The notes under the pieces were generated by a model. It saw only the letters and a list, made by a program, of their open reading frames with translations. It was not told the origin of the DNA and searched no databases. Shown in pieces: positions 31,969 through 42,944 of a stretch of DNA of 64,000 nt; the stretch's first letter is position 1, and every line of letters starts with the position of its first letter. The stretch comes from Conyzicola lurida (lineage in GTDB: Bacteria > Actinomycetota > Actinomycetes > Actinomycetales > Microbacteriaceae). Position numbers and translations under genes: made by a program. The DNA lies in NCBI RefSeq assembly GCF_014204935.1, contig NZ_JACHMJ010000001.1, forward strand, positions 2,170,001 to 2,234,000. Reading direction: 5' to 3'.

Positions 31969-33009
31969 ATGACATTCCACGTTCCCGCCGTCGATATCAC
32001 CGCCTGGGTCACCGACGGCACCGCCGAAGAGAAAGCCGCGGTCGCCGCCGCGATCGACACCGCCTGCCGCGAGGTCGGGTTCATCCAGATCCTCGGACAC
32101 GGCATCCCGACGAGCGTGACCGACGGGCTCGCGAGCGCGATGGACGACTTCTTCGCCCAGGACCTCGACACCAAGAAGCGCAGCATCGCGCCCAAGGGCA
32201 CCAACCGAGGGTACACGCCCCCGAAGGCCGAGTCCCTCAGCCTCAGTCTCGGCGTCGAGAGCGCCACCCGCATGAACGACTTCTTCGAGGCGTTCAACGT
32301 CGGGCTGGCGACGTCCGACTTCCCGGGCGTCGAGCTGGACCCGATGGAGTACGCCGAGAATGTGTGGCCGGATGTCGCGGGCTACAAGGAGCGCATCGAC
32401 GCGTACTTCTCCGAGGCCGGCCGCGTCGCCACGACGCTCACCGACATCTTCGCCGCCGCGCTCGACCTGCCCGACGGCTTCTTCGACGCGTACACCGACC
32501 ATTCCATCGACGTGCTGCGCATGAACAACTACGCCCTGCCGCCCGGAACCGTCGACCTCGACGGCGACCTCATCGGCATGAGCGAGCACACCGACTTCGG
32601 CATCGTCACCGTGCTCTGGGCCGACCAGGTGAAGGGCCTGCAGGTGCTCGGCAGCGACGGTTCGTGGAACGACGTGAGCCCCGCCGACGACGCCCTGCTC
32701 GTCAACCTCGGCGACCTCACCTCGCGCTGGACCAACGAGCGCTGGATGTCGACCCTCCACCGCGTCAAGCCGCCGATCGTCGACGGCACGATCAACCGCC
32801 GCCGCAGTGCCGCCTACTTCCACGACGGCAACGCGGACGCCACGATCGCGGCGATCCCCTCGACGGTCGAGCCGGGCACCGAGGCGCTGTACCCGCCCAT
32901 CACGGTGAGCGCGCACATCCAGGCCAAACTCGCCGGTTCGCGCGCCGGCAAGATCAACACGAGCGCGACGCGCGAGGCCGCGCGCGTCCTCGCCGCGAAC
33001 GGTGGTTGA
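31969..33009 (+). CDS. 2-oxoglutarate/Fe(II)-dependent dioxygenase of the isopenicillin N synthase family
   Basis: A 346-residue enzyme of the IPNS/2OG oxygenase family. The N-terminal DIOX_N part has ACREVGFIQILGHGI. The iron facial triad is His207-Asp209 (SEHTDFGIVTVL) and His264 (STLHRVKPP); the 2OG-binding RxS is Arg278-Ser280 (RRRSAAYF). It would hydroxylate, cyclise or otherwise oxidise a small molecule. The substrate is not predictable. The ATG at 31969 is preferred to a TTG nine bases upstream. Its stop codon lies inside a palindromic repeat. Confidence 0.92.
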   Translation: MTFHVPAVDITAWVTDGTAEEKAAVAAAIDTACREVGFIQILGHGIPTSVTDGLASAMDDFFAQDLDTKKRSIAPKGTNRGYTPPKAESLSLSLGVESATRMNDFFEAFNVGLATSDFPGVELDPMEYAENVWPDVAGYKERIDAYFSEAGRVATTLTDIFAAALDLPDGFFDAYTDHSIDVLRMNNYALPPGTVDLDGDLIGMSEHTDFGIVTVLWADQVKGLQVLGSDGSWNDVSPADDALLVNLGDLTSRWTNERWMSTLHRVKPPIVDGTINRRRSAAYFHDGNADATIAAIPSTVEPGTEALYPPITVSAHIQAKLAGSRAGKINTSATREAARVLAANGG

Positions 33010-33038
33010 GTAGGCCGTCCACGGCCGTATCGAAACCC
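33004..33038. repeat. Hairpin repeat GGTTGAGTA-GGCCGT-ACGGCC-TATCGAAACC
   Basis: The core GGCCGTccACGGCC (33013-33026) is flanked by GGTTGAG and CGAAACC, words shared with the neighbouring palindrome. It covers the stop codon of the oxygenase gene (33007-33009). I regard it as a variant of the same repeat family. Confidence 0.6.
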
Positions 33039-33041
33039 CCA

Positions 33042-33096
33042 GCGGGTTGAGCGTGTCGAAACCCAGACTCCTCGGGTTTCGACAGGCTCAACCCGC
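33042..33096. repeat. 23-bp-arm palindromic repeat between convergent genes
   Basis: Arms at 33042-33064 and 33074-33096 match at 22 of 23 positions and carry GGGTTGAGCcTGTCGAAACCC. The right arm contains the stop codon of the phospholipase-family gene (33088-33090), so the element contributes to its C-terminus. It could terminate both convergent genes. Confidence 0.85.
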
Positions 33097-34815
33097 GCCC
33101 GACCCGAAGATGCCCGTGCCCCGCTTCATCAGCAGGTCGTAGGCCTCCCGGTACGTCGACGGCACGGTGTCGCCGGGCTGCCCGTACTTGGCGATCAGCA
33201 TGCCGACGAGTCCCACTCCGGGAGGGCTGAGCGGACGGTCCTCCTGCCCTGCCGGGATGTGCACGCCGGCCTCGGGGTTCGGCGGCACGTACTGCGGCGT
33301 GGTCGTCGGCCAGGTCGACGGGTCGCGCGGAGTCGTCAGCGTGATCGCGACGTCGAGCGTCGGGGCCCCGTCGTCACGCGCGGTCAGGGGGTCGAGACCG
33401 TACAGGGCCGAGAGCGTGGCGATGACCGAGCCGTGGTGCATCGGGTCGTTCACGATCTGCCCCTTGGCCGTGTACGCGGAGATCGCGATCGCCGGCACGC
33501 GCACCCCGAGGCGGTCGAAGCCGAAGCCCATCTCCGTGTCCGCGCGTTCCTCCGGCGGCGTGCCGGCGGGCGGCGGCACGTGGTCGTAGGTGCCGCCGTG
33601 CTCGTCGAAGGTGACGAGCAGCATGGTGTTGCCGGCGTTCGACCCCTCCGGCGTCGAGCTGGCGCGGATGTCGCTGTAGATCGAGCTCAGCAGCGCTTCC
33701 CCGGCCCGCACGTCGGACACCGCTCCCCCGGCGATGACCGTGCCGTCGACATCCGTCTCGGTAAATACGCCGACAGGCGGGTGCATGTCGTTGTGGTCGT
33801 AGATCATCCGCGGCTCGATGAACGAGTACGCGGGAAGGGTGCCCGTCGCCACATCCTCGCGGAACTGCTGCATCGTGCGGAAGTTCGTGGCGAAGAACGG
33901 CTCGAGGCTCGGCGCGTGGATGAACCCCGTCATCGAGACGATCTGACGGTCGTCGTAGTACACGGCCCAGCTGATGCCCGCGTCCTGCAGCCGGTTGAAG
34001 ATCGTGGGGGCGGCATTCTTGGCGTCGAACCACTTGTGGTACCCGCCGTTGCCGCTGTTCGTCACGTACCCGTGCGAGGTCGACGCGTGGAAGAACGACC
34101 GGTTGCAGAATGTCTGCGAGGGCACCGCGCAGTGCCACGAGTCGAACACCGCGAAGTTCTTGGCGAGGGTGGAGAACACCGGCAGCATGCCCGGGTCGAA
34201 CGCGCCCATGATCACGCCGTACTCGGCAGCGGTCGGCTCCTTTCCGCCGTGGTCGCCGAGGAAGTTGTCCACGTAGTCCTGCAGGAACCCCTCCATGGTG
34301 GGCGCCGAGGCGTCGGCCGGGGCGTTGAAGGGTGCCTCCATCGCGGCGGCTTTACGTCCCCGGTTCGCCGCCGGATCGACCGTGCCGAACAGCTGGGTGT
34401 TGACGTGCGGGTACTCCTCGCCGGGATCCGGCTGCGGGCTGGAGAAGACCGTGTCGGTGGGGCCGGTGTAGGTGTGCGTCGGCACTTCCTCCCCGGACGA
34501 CAGCCGGTTGCTGTGGCCGGCGCCGAGACCCTCGAATGTCGCGCCATCCGGCACTTCGTCGTCGGCATAGAGGTAGCCGAAAATGTTGTCGAACGACCGG
34601 TTCTCGAACATGACCACGACGAGGTGGTCGAAGCCGGGTCCGGCGGCCCGAGGCGGCACGGTCGTCGTCGGTTGCGGGGCGGGTCGCTCGCCGTCCTGCT
34701 GCGAGAGCGCGAAGGCGGCGGCTGCCGCGGCCGCCGCACCGGCCGCTCCGATGCCGGCGGCCCGCAGGAACGTGCGGCGACTCGGTTGATTCCCGTCTGG
34801 CTCCCGATCCGACAC
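33088..34815 (-). CDS. Tat-exported phosphoesterase (phospholipase C / acid phosphatase AcpA family)
   Basis: A 575-residue secreted phosphoesterase (PF04185). The Tat signal is SRRTFLRAAG followed by an Ala-rich core. FDHLVVVMFENRSFDNIFGY near residue 62 is the family's metal/nucleophile block, FDSWHCAVPSQTFCNRSFF and YDHNDMHPPVG are further family words, and FDEHGGTYDHVPPP supplies late metal His/Asp/Glu residues. It would cleave phosphodiester or phosphomonoester substrates outside the cell, for example phospholipids or organic phosphate. Convergent with the oxygenase gene. A C-terminal segment with KYGQPGDT is of unknown role. Confidence 0.92.
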   Translation of the reverse strand: MSDREPDGNQPSRRTFLRAAGIGAAGAAAAAAAAFALSQQDGERPAPQPTTTVPPRAAGPGFDHLVVVMFENRSFDNIFGYLYADDEVPDGATFEGLGAGHSNRLSSGEEVPTHTYTGPTDTVFSSPQPDPGEEYPHVNTQLFGTVDPAANRGRKAAAMEAPFNAPADASAPTMEGFLQDYVDNFLGDHGGKEPTAAEYGVIMGAFDPGMLPVFSTLAKNFAVFDSWHCAVPSQTFCNRSFFHASTSHGYVTNSGNGGYHKWFDAKNAAPTIFNRLQDAGISWAVYYDDRQIVSMTGFIHAPSLEPFFATNFRTMQQFREDVATGTLPAYSFIEPRMIYDHNDMHPPVGVFTETDVDGTVIAGGAVSDVRAGEALLSSIYSDIRASSTPEGSNAGNTMLLVTFDEHGGTYDHVPPPAGTPPEERADTEMGFGFDRLGVRVPAIAISAYTAKGQIVNDPMHHGSVIATLSALYGLDPLTARDDGAPTLDVAITLTTPRDPSTWPTTTPQYVPPNPEAGVHIPAGQEDRPLSPPGVGLVGMLIAKYGQPGDTVPSTYREAYDLLMKRGTGIFGSGAG

Positions 34816-34859
34816 AGCGACCTCCGCTGCCCATCTTTCAGCACCGGAGCCCGCGTGCG

Positions 34860-35213
34860 CTACAGCGCGTAGACCACCACGGTGATCGTCACGAGTACCG
34901 CGAGGTGGACGGCCCCGAACACGAGCGTGCGCCAGCCCGGTCTGTCCTCACGGAGCGCCGCGAGCATCGGCCAGGCGAACACCGATCCGGCCGTTCCCAC
35001 CGCGACGATCGCGACGGGCAAGAGCCAGAGCAGCGGCGACACCGTGCCCCACGGTGCGACCTCCCGGGCGACGGCCAGCACGACGACCGCGTCGAGGCCG
35101 CCGAACACGAGATCGAGGCGGCTTTTGGCCGCGAACACCTTGCCCGTCGAGAAGGCGGACGCCGCGAACATGCCGGTGAACGCGAGGGTCAGGAAAATCC
35201 AGACGAATTCCAT
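34860..35213 (-). CDS. Small four-helix membrane protein
   Basis: A 117-residue protein with about four membrane segments (FVWIFLTLAFTGMFAASAF, LDLVFGGLDAVVVLAVA, VSPLLWLLPVAIVAVGTAG, WRTLVFGAVHLAVLVTITVVVYAL). No family is recognised. Its ATG shares one base with the stop of the serine hydrolase gene, so the two and the regulator upstream form one operon. Whether it helps resistance, transport or hydrolase function is unknown. Confidence 0.75.
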   Translation of the reverse strand: MEFVWIFLTLAFTGMFAASAFSTGKVFAAKSRLDLVFGGLDAVVVLAVAREVAPWGTVSPLLWLLPVAIVAVGTAGSVFAWPMLAALREDRPGWRTLVFGAVHLAVLVTITVVVYAL

Positions 35214-36271
35214 CAGTCCTCCTCCATCAGCGCGAAGCCGAGTTCGTCCACCGACGCGGCCGTGTTGTTCAGTACCACGACGGCGCGGCCCGTATCGCGG
35301 TCGAAGCCGACCCAGCTCGCGAATCCGCCGGTCATGCCGTTGTGCCAGGTGACGCCGTCGGTCGTGTGCCAGGCGTAGCCGATCTCACTGCCCTCGCCGG
35401 CCGGCGCGACGGGCTCCGTCGCCTCGACCCCCGGCGCCGTTTCATCGAGGTTCGCCCGCGCGTACACCGCCATGTCGGCGAGGGTCGACCGCACGCTGCC
35501 CGCCGGGGCATCGGCGCCCAGTGTCCACGCGTCGCTCTCGCGCCCGGAGGCCGTGTATCCGGTCGCCGCGTCGTCGGACAGGTCGTCGGTCGACGTCGGC
35601 GCGAACGTGTCGTCCATGCCGAGCGGTTCGAAGACACGCTCCCGCGCCAGCGTCGGGTAGTCGTTGTTGGCCGCGACGGCCAAAGCCTGGCCGAGCAGTG
35701 CGAACCCGAAATTGGAGTACAGGTATTCCTTCTCGCCGAGGTCGGCATCCCGCGCGCCCGCCACGAGCTCGTCGACGGTCGCCCCGTAGGGGTCGCTCGC
35801 GGTGTACTGGGTGACCAACGTCGACACGAATTCCGCCGGACCGAAGGCGAGGCGGGGCAGCCCGCTCGACTGCGTCGCGAGCTCGGCGAGAGTGATGGAT
35901 GCCGCGGGGCTCGAGCCCAGCTCGAGCAGGTCGCCGAGCGGCGTGTCTGCCGCCACCTCTCCCCTGTCGATCGCGTCGGCGAGCAGTGCCGCGGTGATGG
36001 TCTTGGTGACGGACCCGATCTCGTATTCCGTGGTGTTCGTCGCCCCGAAGTGTGCCTCGCGCACGTCGTCCCCGTCGATCACGGCGACACTCACCCGGTC
36101 GCGCACTCCCGGCAGTTCGGCGAGCCGGTCGCTCACCTCTGCCACGAGCGCCGCGTCGCCGCTCGTCTCCGTGGACAGGGTCGGCGGCCGCGGGATCGCG
36201 GCGGCGCCGAGGCCGAATACGGCGACGGCCGCGATGACGGCCACGATGGTGGTCTTGGTGGAACGCTTCAC
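35213..36271 (-). CDS. Serine hydrolase of the beta-lactamase class C / DD-peptidase family
   Basis: A 352-residue serine hydrolase with an N-terminal signal or anchor (TTIVAVIAAVAVFGLGAAAI). The active site reads IGSVTKTITAALL (SxxK), YLYSNFGFALLGQA (YxN) and WHNGMTGGFASWVG (HxG). It faces the cell exterior. It may be a beta-lactamase, an esterase, or a DD-peptidase. The GTG at 36271 overlaps the regulator's stop (GTGA), which implies that the regulator controls it. Longer readings lie inside the regulator gene and are not used. Confidence 0.9.
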   Translation of the reverse strand: MKRSTKTTIVAVIAAVAVFGLGAAAIPRPPTLSTETSGDAALVAEVSDRLAELPGVRDRVSVAVIDGDDVREAHFGATNTTEYEIGSVTKTITAALLADAIDRGEVAADTPLGDLLELGSSPAASITLAELATQSSGLPRLAFGPAEFVSTLVTQYTASDPYGATVDELVAGARDADLGEKEYLYSNFGFALLGQALAVAANNDYPTLARERVFEPLGMDDTFAPTSTDDLSDDAATGYTASGRESDAWTLGADAPAGSVRSTLADMAVYARANLDETAPGVEATEPVAPAGEGSEIGYAWHTTDGVTWHNGMTGGFASWVGFDRDTGRAVVVLNNTAASVDELGFALMEED

Positions 36272-36783
36272 ATGGTCCTCCGTGCTGCGGACAGGATGAC
36301 GAGCAGGGGCACGACCCGCTCGGGTGGGATCGAGTAGTGGCCGCGGCCAGCCTGGTGCAGCCAGCTCTGGGCGACGAGCTGGTTGAGGTGGTGGTACAGC
36401 TGCCCGGTCGTCCCCATGCCCTCGCCTGCCGACAGCTCGGCGACCGTGGTCGCGCCGTTGATGACGGCCTGCAGCAGGGCGAGACGTACCGGGTTGCCGA
36501 GCGATGCGATGCTCGCCGAGAGCAGCGTCCAGTCGGACTCGAGGACCGCGTCGACGGGGAATCCGACCTGCCACTCGACCGGGCCCGCCGCGACGCGGAC
36601 GGCACCGGCGAATACAACCGCGCCCGGGTCGCCGATGCGCTGCCTGATGCCGTTGAGAATCCAGAGCGGGTCGTCGGTGCTCGACACGGGGTCGGGTGCG
36701 ACGGTGGCGGCCCGCCCCTCGAGCGCGTCGACCCGAGCGGTGAGCTCGGCCAGTAGGCGGCGCAGTTCCGAATCGGATTCCAT
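36268..36783 (-). CDS. ArsR-like winged-helix transcriptional regulator
   Basis: A 171-residue regulator. After a short coiled start (LRRLLAELTARVDALEG) the DNA-binding part is LLSASIASLGNPVRLALLQAV, GATTVAELSAGEGMGTTGQL, YHHLNQLVAQSWL and HYSIPPERVVPLLVIL, the ArsR/helix-turn-helix-12 layout. It is the first gene of an operon with the serine hydrolase and the small membrane protein, so it probably controls them and itself. The ATG at 36783 has GGAGAA directly adjoining and a good promoter upstream, suggesting a leaderless or near-leaderless mRNA. Confidence 0.82.
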   Translation of the reverse strand: MESDSELRRLLAELTARVDALEGRAATVAPDPVSSTDDPLWILNGIRQRIGDPGAVVFAGAVRVAAGPVEWQVGFPVDAVLESDWTLLSASIASLGNPVRLALLQAVINGATTVAELSAGEGMGTTGQLYHHLNQLVAQSWLHQAGRGHYSIPPERVVPLLVILSAARRTM

Positions 36784-36790
36784 TTCTCCA

Positions 36791-36819
36791 TTATTACGGA
36801 AAAGCGTCGTGGTGGGCAA
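36791..36819 (-). promoter_or_regulatory. Promoter of the regulator-serine hydrolase operon
   Basis: -35 TTGCCC (36814-36819) and -10 TAATAA (36791-36796) on the minus strand are separated by 17 bases; the ATG is seven bases further on. Confidence 0.65.
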
Positions 36820-36850
36820 GGACGGGGTGTACCGCCGCACGTCACGGTCG

Positions 36851-36856
36851 TACAGT
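36851..36856 (+). promoter_or_regulatory. Leaderless-type -10 box of the VOC gene
   Basis: TACAGT lies six bases before the ATG at 36863, with no Shine-Dalgarno sequence between. The -35 region (TGTACC near 36828) is weak. Confidence 0.45.
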
Positions 36857-36862
36857 GCTGGC

Positions 36863-37252
36863 ATGAACGCGCATCTCTTCGGATACGTCAGCTACCGCGA
36901 CGCCGCAGCGGCACTCGACTGGCTCTCCGCCTGCGGCTTCACCGTCGTGCGGCGCATCGACGCGGCAGGCGGCCGGGTGCTGCACGCGGAAGTGCGGCTC
37001 GGCCAGGCGGTCGTCATGGTGTCGAGCAACGACGACGACTTCGACGACACGGTGCTCGTCGAGCGCCCGTCGGGGCACGGGCTCTACCTCATGGTCGACG
37101 ACGTCGACCGGTTGTTCGCGCGCGCCGTCGCCGCGGGGGCCACACCGGTCATCGAACCGGAGGACACCGAGTGGACCACCCGTCGCGCCGAAGTGCGCGA
37201 CCCGGAGGGCAATGTCTGGTCCTACGGCAGCTACGAACCCGGCCAGATCTAA
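36863..37252 (+). CDS. VOC-family (glyoxalase/bleomycin-resistance fold) protein
   Basis: A 129-residue protein of the vicinal oxygen chelate fold: GYVSYRDAAAALDWLSACGF starts the first module, GLYLMVDDVDRLFARAVAAGA the second, and EVRDPEGNVWSYGSYEP ends it with the usual metal Glu region (DPEGNxW). The N-terminal metal His of many glyoxalases is replaced here (SYRD), so it may be a binding or resistance protein rather than a lyase. Divergent from the ArsR-like operon. Confidence 0.87.
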   Translation: MNAHLFGYVSYRDAAAALDWLSACGFTVVRRIDAAGGRVLHAEVRLGQAVVMVSSNDDDFDDTVLVERPSGHGLYLMVDDVDRLFARAVAAGATPVIEPEDTEWTTRRAEVRDPEGNVWSYGSYEPGQI

Positions 37253-37359
37253 GTCAGCCGGCCCTGCGCCGACCAGACCCGAGCCGACTCAACACCGGCG
37301 ACACCGTTATGCCTCGCCGAGGTGGCATAGCGAAACGGTGGATGCCGCTCGGCGGCGGG

Positions 37360-39810
<2,451 letters not shown>

Positions 39811-39975
39811 CGTTCGGCCGCCGACACCGGTTCGAGCTTGCTTTCGCCGAGAACTCCGCGTGAGCGGTCCCGGGTCGGACCGTGTGTGTGGTTGCTTACG
39901 CGAGGATTCCTTTCTTCGATGCGGGGTCCCGGGTACAGTGGGCGCCACACACGGCCTCCAGCGACGGGAAGCACC

Positions 39976-40554
39976 ATGACCATCACCCCTGCTCCTCCCT
40001 CGCGGCATCCGGGCGCGGCCGCCGCCGCGTCGCTCGCCGTCCTGGTCGTCGCCTTCGTGCTCTCGGTGCTCGACGGAGTCGTCGGCGTCGTGTACACGCA
40101 GGGCCAGACCCTGGAGTCGCTCGACGGCTTCGACTACGCGCTACCCGCGCTCGGCTGGGCGGTGCCCTACGCACTGTGGCAGCTCGTACCGCTGACGGCC
40201 GGTGTGTTCCTGTCGTTCTGGCTCATCCTGCCGATCCGGCCGCGGCACCGGGTGGGCCAGGTCGTCCTGCGCGCCTTCGTCGCCCTGGTGATCGGGGTCG
40301 TGGTCGCCGGCATCGTCGCGGCCGCGCGTCTGCTCGCGACCGATCTTCCCGTGAACCCGTCGTCGGGAGACGGCCGGTACTACGTGCTCGTGGTCGGCAC
40401 TCTCGCGCACTCGGCGTGGCAGGTGTTCTCCGACACGCTGGGTCTCGTGGTCGCGGCAGGCCTGGCGATGTGGGGCTGGCTGCACACGCGGCCGGCCTAC
40501 GGTCCGCTGCGGCGCAGCGCCGACGAAACCGTGTCGGTCGACGCCGAGGTCTAG
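39976..40554 (+). CDS. Hypothetical membrane protein
   Basis: A 192-residue protein with four membrane segments (AAAASLAVLVVAFVLSVLDG, YALPALGWAVPYALWQLVPL with GVFLSFWLILP, VVLRAFVALVIGVVVAGIV and VFSDTLGLVVAAGLAMWGW). No family is recognised. GGGAAG lies eight bases before the ATG. It ends convergently on mnmA with a 3-base overlap of the stops. Confidence 0.75.
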   Translation: MTITPAPPSRHPGAAAAASLAVLVVAFVLSVLDGVVGVVYTQGQTLESLDGFDYALPALGWAVPYALWQLVPLTAGVFLSFWLILPIRPRHRVGQVVLRAFVALVIGVVVAGIVAAARLLATDLPVNPSSGDGRYYVLVVGTLAHSAWQVFSDTLGLVVAAGLAMWGWLHTRPAYGPLRRSADETVSVDAEV

Positions 40555-41687
40555 GCGGGAACGGGAACGGCGCTCACCGTGCGGGCGATCGTGCACTGTC
40601 CGAGCACGCGCGTGCCGACGTAGACGACCGCGGTCTGGCCGGGCGAGACGCCGTTGATCGGCTCCACGGGACGGATGACCATCTCGCCGTCCTCGACCGA
40701 GACCACGGCCGCGACGGGGTCGGCGTGAGCGCGGATCTGCACCTCGCACTCGAACGGCAGGATCGCGCCATCCTCGCCCACGGTGGAAATGCCGGACTCG
40801 ACGGGGCCGAGACCCGCCCAGGAGAACTTGGTGCCGGCCAGCTCCGAGAGGTCGAGCGCCTCTTTCGGGCCGACGACGACGGTGTTGGTCTTCGGCTGCA
40901 CCTCGAGCACGAAGCGCGGCATGCCGTCGTCGGACGGGTAGCCGATCGAGAGGCCCTTGCGCTGTCCGATGGTGAAGGCGAGAGCGCCCTGGTGGGTGCC
41001 CAGCACCTTGCCCGAGCGGTCGAGGATGTCGCCCTGTTCGGCGCCGACCTTCTCGGCGAGCCAACCGCGGGTGTTGCCGTCGGGGATGAAGCAGATGTCG
41101 TGGGAGTCGGGCTTGTTCGCGACGCTGAACCCGCGGGCGGCGGCTTCGGCGCGCACCTCGGCCTTCGACGGCGTCGAGCCGAGCGGGAAGAGCGAGTGCT
41201 CGAGCTGGTCGGCGGTGAGCACGCCGAGCACGTAGGACTGGTCCTTTGCCCAGGTCGCGGCGCGGTGCAGCTCGGCGTTGCCGTCCGCGTCGCGGCGCAC
41301 GTCGGCGTAGTGGCCCGTGGCGACCGCGTCGAAGCCGAGCGCGAGCGCCTTCTCGAGCAGCGCCGAGAACTTGATGCGCTCGTTGCAGCGCATGCACGGG
41401 TTGGGGGTGCGGCCGGCGGCGTACTCGTCGATGAAGTCTTCGACCACGTCCAGCTTGAAGCGCTCGGAGAAGTCCCAGACGTAGTAGGGGATGCCGATGA
41501 TGTTCGCGGCGCGCTGCGCGTCCATGGAGTCTTCGATGGTGCAGCAGCCTCGGGCCCCGGTGCGCAGGGTCCCCGGCATCCGGCTCAGCGCCAGGTGGAC
41601 CCCGACGACTTCGTGCCCCGCTTCGACGGCGCGTGCCGCGGCTACCGCCGAGTCCACGCCGCCGCTCATTGCCGCTACAACCTTCAT
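40551..41687 (-). CDS. mnmA: tRNA-specific 2-thiouridylase MnmA
   Basis: A 378-residue MnmA that thiolates U34 of tRNA(Lys/Glu/Gln). The PP-loop is VVAAMSGGVDSAVAAARAV, the first catalytic Cys is in TPNPCMRCNERIKF, the second in SHDICFIPDGN, and FTIGQRKGL, YVGTRVLGQCTI belong to the tRNA-binding and beta-barrel parts. The sulfur would come from a cysteine desulfurase such as the one encoded at 44624. The ATG at 41687 is used because TACACT lies seven bases before it. Confidence 0.97.
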   Translation of the reverse strand: MKVVAAMSGGVDSAVAAARAVEAGHEVVGVHLALSRMPGTLRTGARGCCTIEDSMDAQRAANIIGIPYYVWDFSERFKLDVVEDFIDEYAAGRTPNPCMRCNERIKFSALLEKALALGFDAVATGHYADVRRDADGNAELHRAATWAKDQSYVLGVLTADQLEHSLFPLGSTPSKAEVRAEAAARGFSVANKPDSHDICFIPDGNTRGWLAEKVGAEQGDILDRSGKVLGTHQGALAFTIGQRKGLSIGYPSDDGMPRFVLEVQPKTNTVVVGPKEALDLSELAGTKFSWAGLGPVESGISTVGEDGAILPFECEVQIRAHADPVAAVVSVEDGEMVIRPVEPINGVSPGQTAVVYVGTRVLGQCTIARTVSAVPVPA

Positions 41688-41694
41688 GGGGTCA

Positions 41695-41700
41695 AGTGTA
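41695..41700 (-). promoter_or_regulatory. Leaderless-type -10 box of mnmA
   Basis: TACACT on the minus strand is separated from the ATG at 41687 by seven bases, with no ribosome site between. Confidence 0.5.
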
Positions 41701-41736
41701 CGCGGGGCCGCCTGGACGGCGCCGGAGCGAGCATGA

Positions 41737-41769
41737 CGATGGCGCGGAGCCATAGGCCCCGCGCCATCG
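41737..41769 (-). terminator. Hairpin downstream of carD
   Basis: Perfect 11-bp arms CGATGGCGCGG (41737-41747) and CCGCGCCATCG (41759-41769) with an 11-base loop. It lies 11 bases after the carD stop on the minus strand. Confidence 0.7.
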
Positions 41770-41779
41770 CTGTGGTTCG

Positions 41780-42307
41780 TTACGCTGCGCTGTCGGCGTC
41801 CGGAACCTCGGGGAGGTCGGGGCGCGAGGTGGAGAGCACGACGTCGAGAACGGCGGATGCCTCCTCGTCGGTCGACTTCTGCGCGAGTGCGAGCTCGGAG
41901 ACCAGGACCTGGCGGGCCTTGAGCAGCATGTTCTTCTCGCCGGCCGAGACGCCGCGGTCCTGCTCACGACGCCAGAGGTCGCGCACGACCTCGCCGACGC
42001 GGTAGACGCTGCCCGACGCCATCTTCTCCTGGTTGGACTTGTAACGACGCGACCAGTTGCCCGGCTCCTCGACGAACGGCTCGCGCAGTACCTCGAACAC
42101 CGCCTCGACTCCGGCGTCGTCGATGATGTCGCGGACGCCCACGAGCTCGGCGTTTTCGATCGGCAGCTTGATCGTCAGGGCGTTGGCGTGAACCTTGAGC
42201 GTCATGAACTGCTTCTCGACACCCTTCACCGTCACCGTGGAAACCTCGGTGATCGTGACCGCGCCGTGATGCGGGTAAACAAGGGTCTCCCCCACGATGA
42301 ATTCCAT
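41780..42307 (-). CDS. carD: CarD-like transcriptional regulator
   Basis: A 175-residue CarD. FIVGETLVYPHHGAVTITEV begins the RNA-polymerase-interacting domain, followed by FMTLKVHANALTIKLPIEN and GVRDIIDDAGVEAV, and the helical DNA-binding C-terminus NWSRRYKSNQEKMASGSVYR through GEKNMLLKARQVLVSEL. CarD stabilises open complexes at many actinobacterial promoters, including rRNA. The acidic tail after LDVVLSTSRPDLPEV is short. AGAGGAAA lies upstream of the ATG. A terminator hairpin follows. Confidence 0.95.
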   Translation of the reverse strand: MEFIVGETLVYPHHGAVTITEVSTVTVKGVEKQFMTLKVHANALTIKLPIENAELVGVRDIIDDAGVEAVFEVLREPFVEEPGNWSRRYKSNQEKMASGSVYRVGEVVRDLWRREQDRGVSAGEKNMLLKARQVLVSELALAQKSTDEEASAVLDVVLSTSRPDLPEVPDADSAA

Positions 42308-42355
42308 TGCGAATTTCCTCTGTTCTGTCGGTGTTCTGTCGTTGCGAAAGTCTGG

Positions 42356-42937
42356 TCAGGCGCGCGGCTCGAGCGCCCACACGGGCAGGAAGCCCACGAG
42401 TTGCTCGACGAGTTCGTCGTCCGAGATGTCGAGGCGTCCGCGCATCCACGCGGAGATCGACGTGAGTGCGCCGCCGGCCACGTAGGTGGTGAGCAGCTCG
42501 GGGTCGATGTTCTCCGGCACGTCCGCGGCCGTGAAGACGGACTGGAGCAGCCGCGTCGAGTAGGCCTCGACGACGTCGTCGAACGCGGTGCGGGTGAGCG
42601 GCAGCTCGAGCACGCTGGAGTAGAGCGGATAGTGCTCGAGGATGTGCCCGATGAGCCGGGTGTAGCCGGCGCGGGCGGCGAGCGATCCCGAGACGTTCTC
42701 GTCGGCCGCCTCGGTTCCGATGCCGGCGAACTGCGCGCGCAGGAACGCGGTGGAGAGTTCGTCGAGGCTGCCGAAGTGCGCGTAGAACGAGCTGCGGCTG
42801 ATCTGCGCCGTGCGCACGATGTCGCTGACAGATGCCACACGGTCCGAAATCAGGGAGCGGACCGCTTCGAATATGGCCTGGCGGGTCTTTTCCGCCCGTG
42901 GATCCGCTGTCGCTCTGTCGTGCTCCACCGGATTCAT
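42356..42937 (-). CDS. TetR-family transcriptional regulator
   Basis: A 193-residue regulator with the N-terminal helix-turn-helix AIFEAVRSLISDR, ASVSDIVRTAQISRSSFYAHF and SLDELSTAFL, then a helical ligand domain. It is divergent from a small TPR gene across a 63-bp gap that holds a near-perfect 24-bp palindrome overlapping its own promoter, so autorepression is likely. The ligand and further targets are unknown. TAGACT lies seven bases before the ATG, fitting a leaderless mRNA. Confidence 0.9.
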   Translation of the reverse strand: MNPVEHDRATADPRAEKTRQAIFEAVRSLISDRVASVSDIVRTAQISRSSFYAHFGSLDELSTAFLRAQFAGIGTEAADENVSGSLAARAGYTRLIGHILEHYPLYSSVLELPLTRTAFDDVVEAYSTRLLQSVFTAADVPENIDPELLTTYVAGGALTSISAWMRGRLDISDDELVEQLVGFLPVWALEPRA

Positions 42938-42944
42938 CGTCCCT

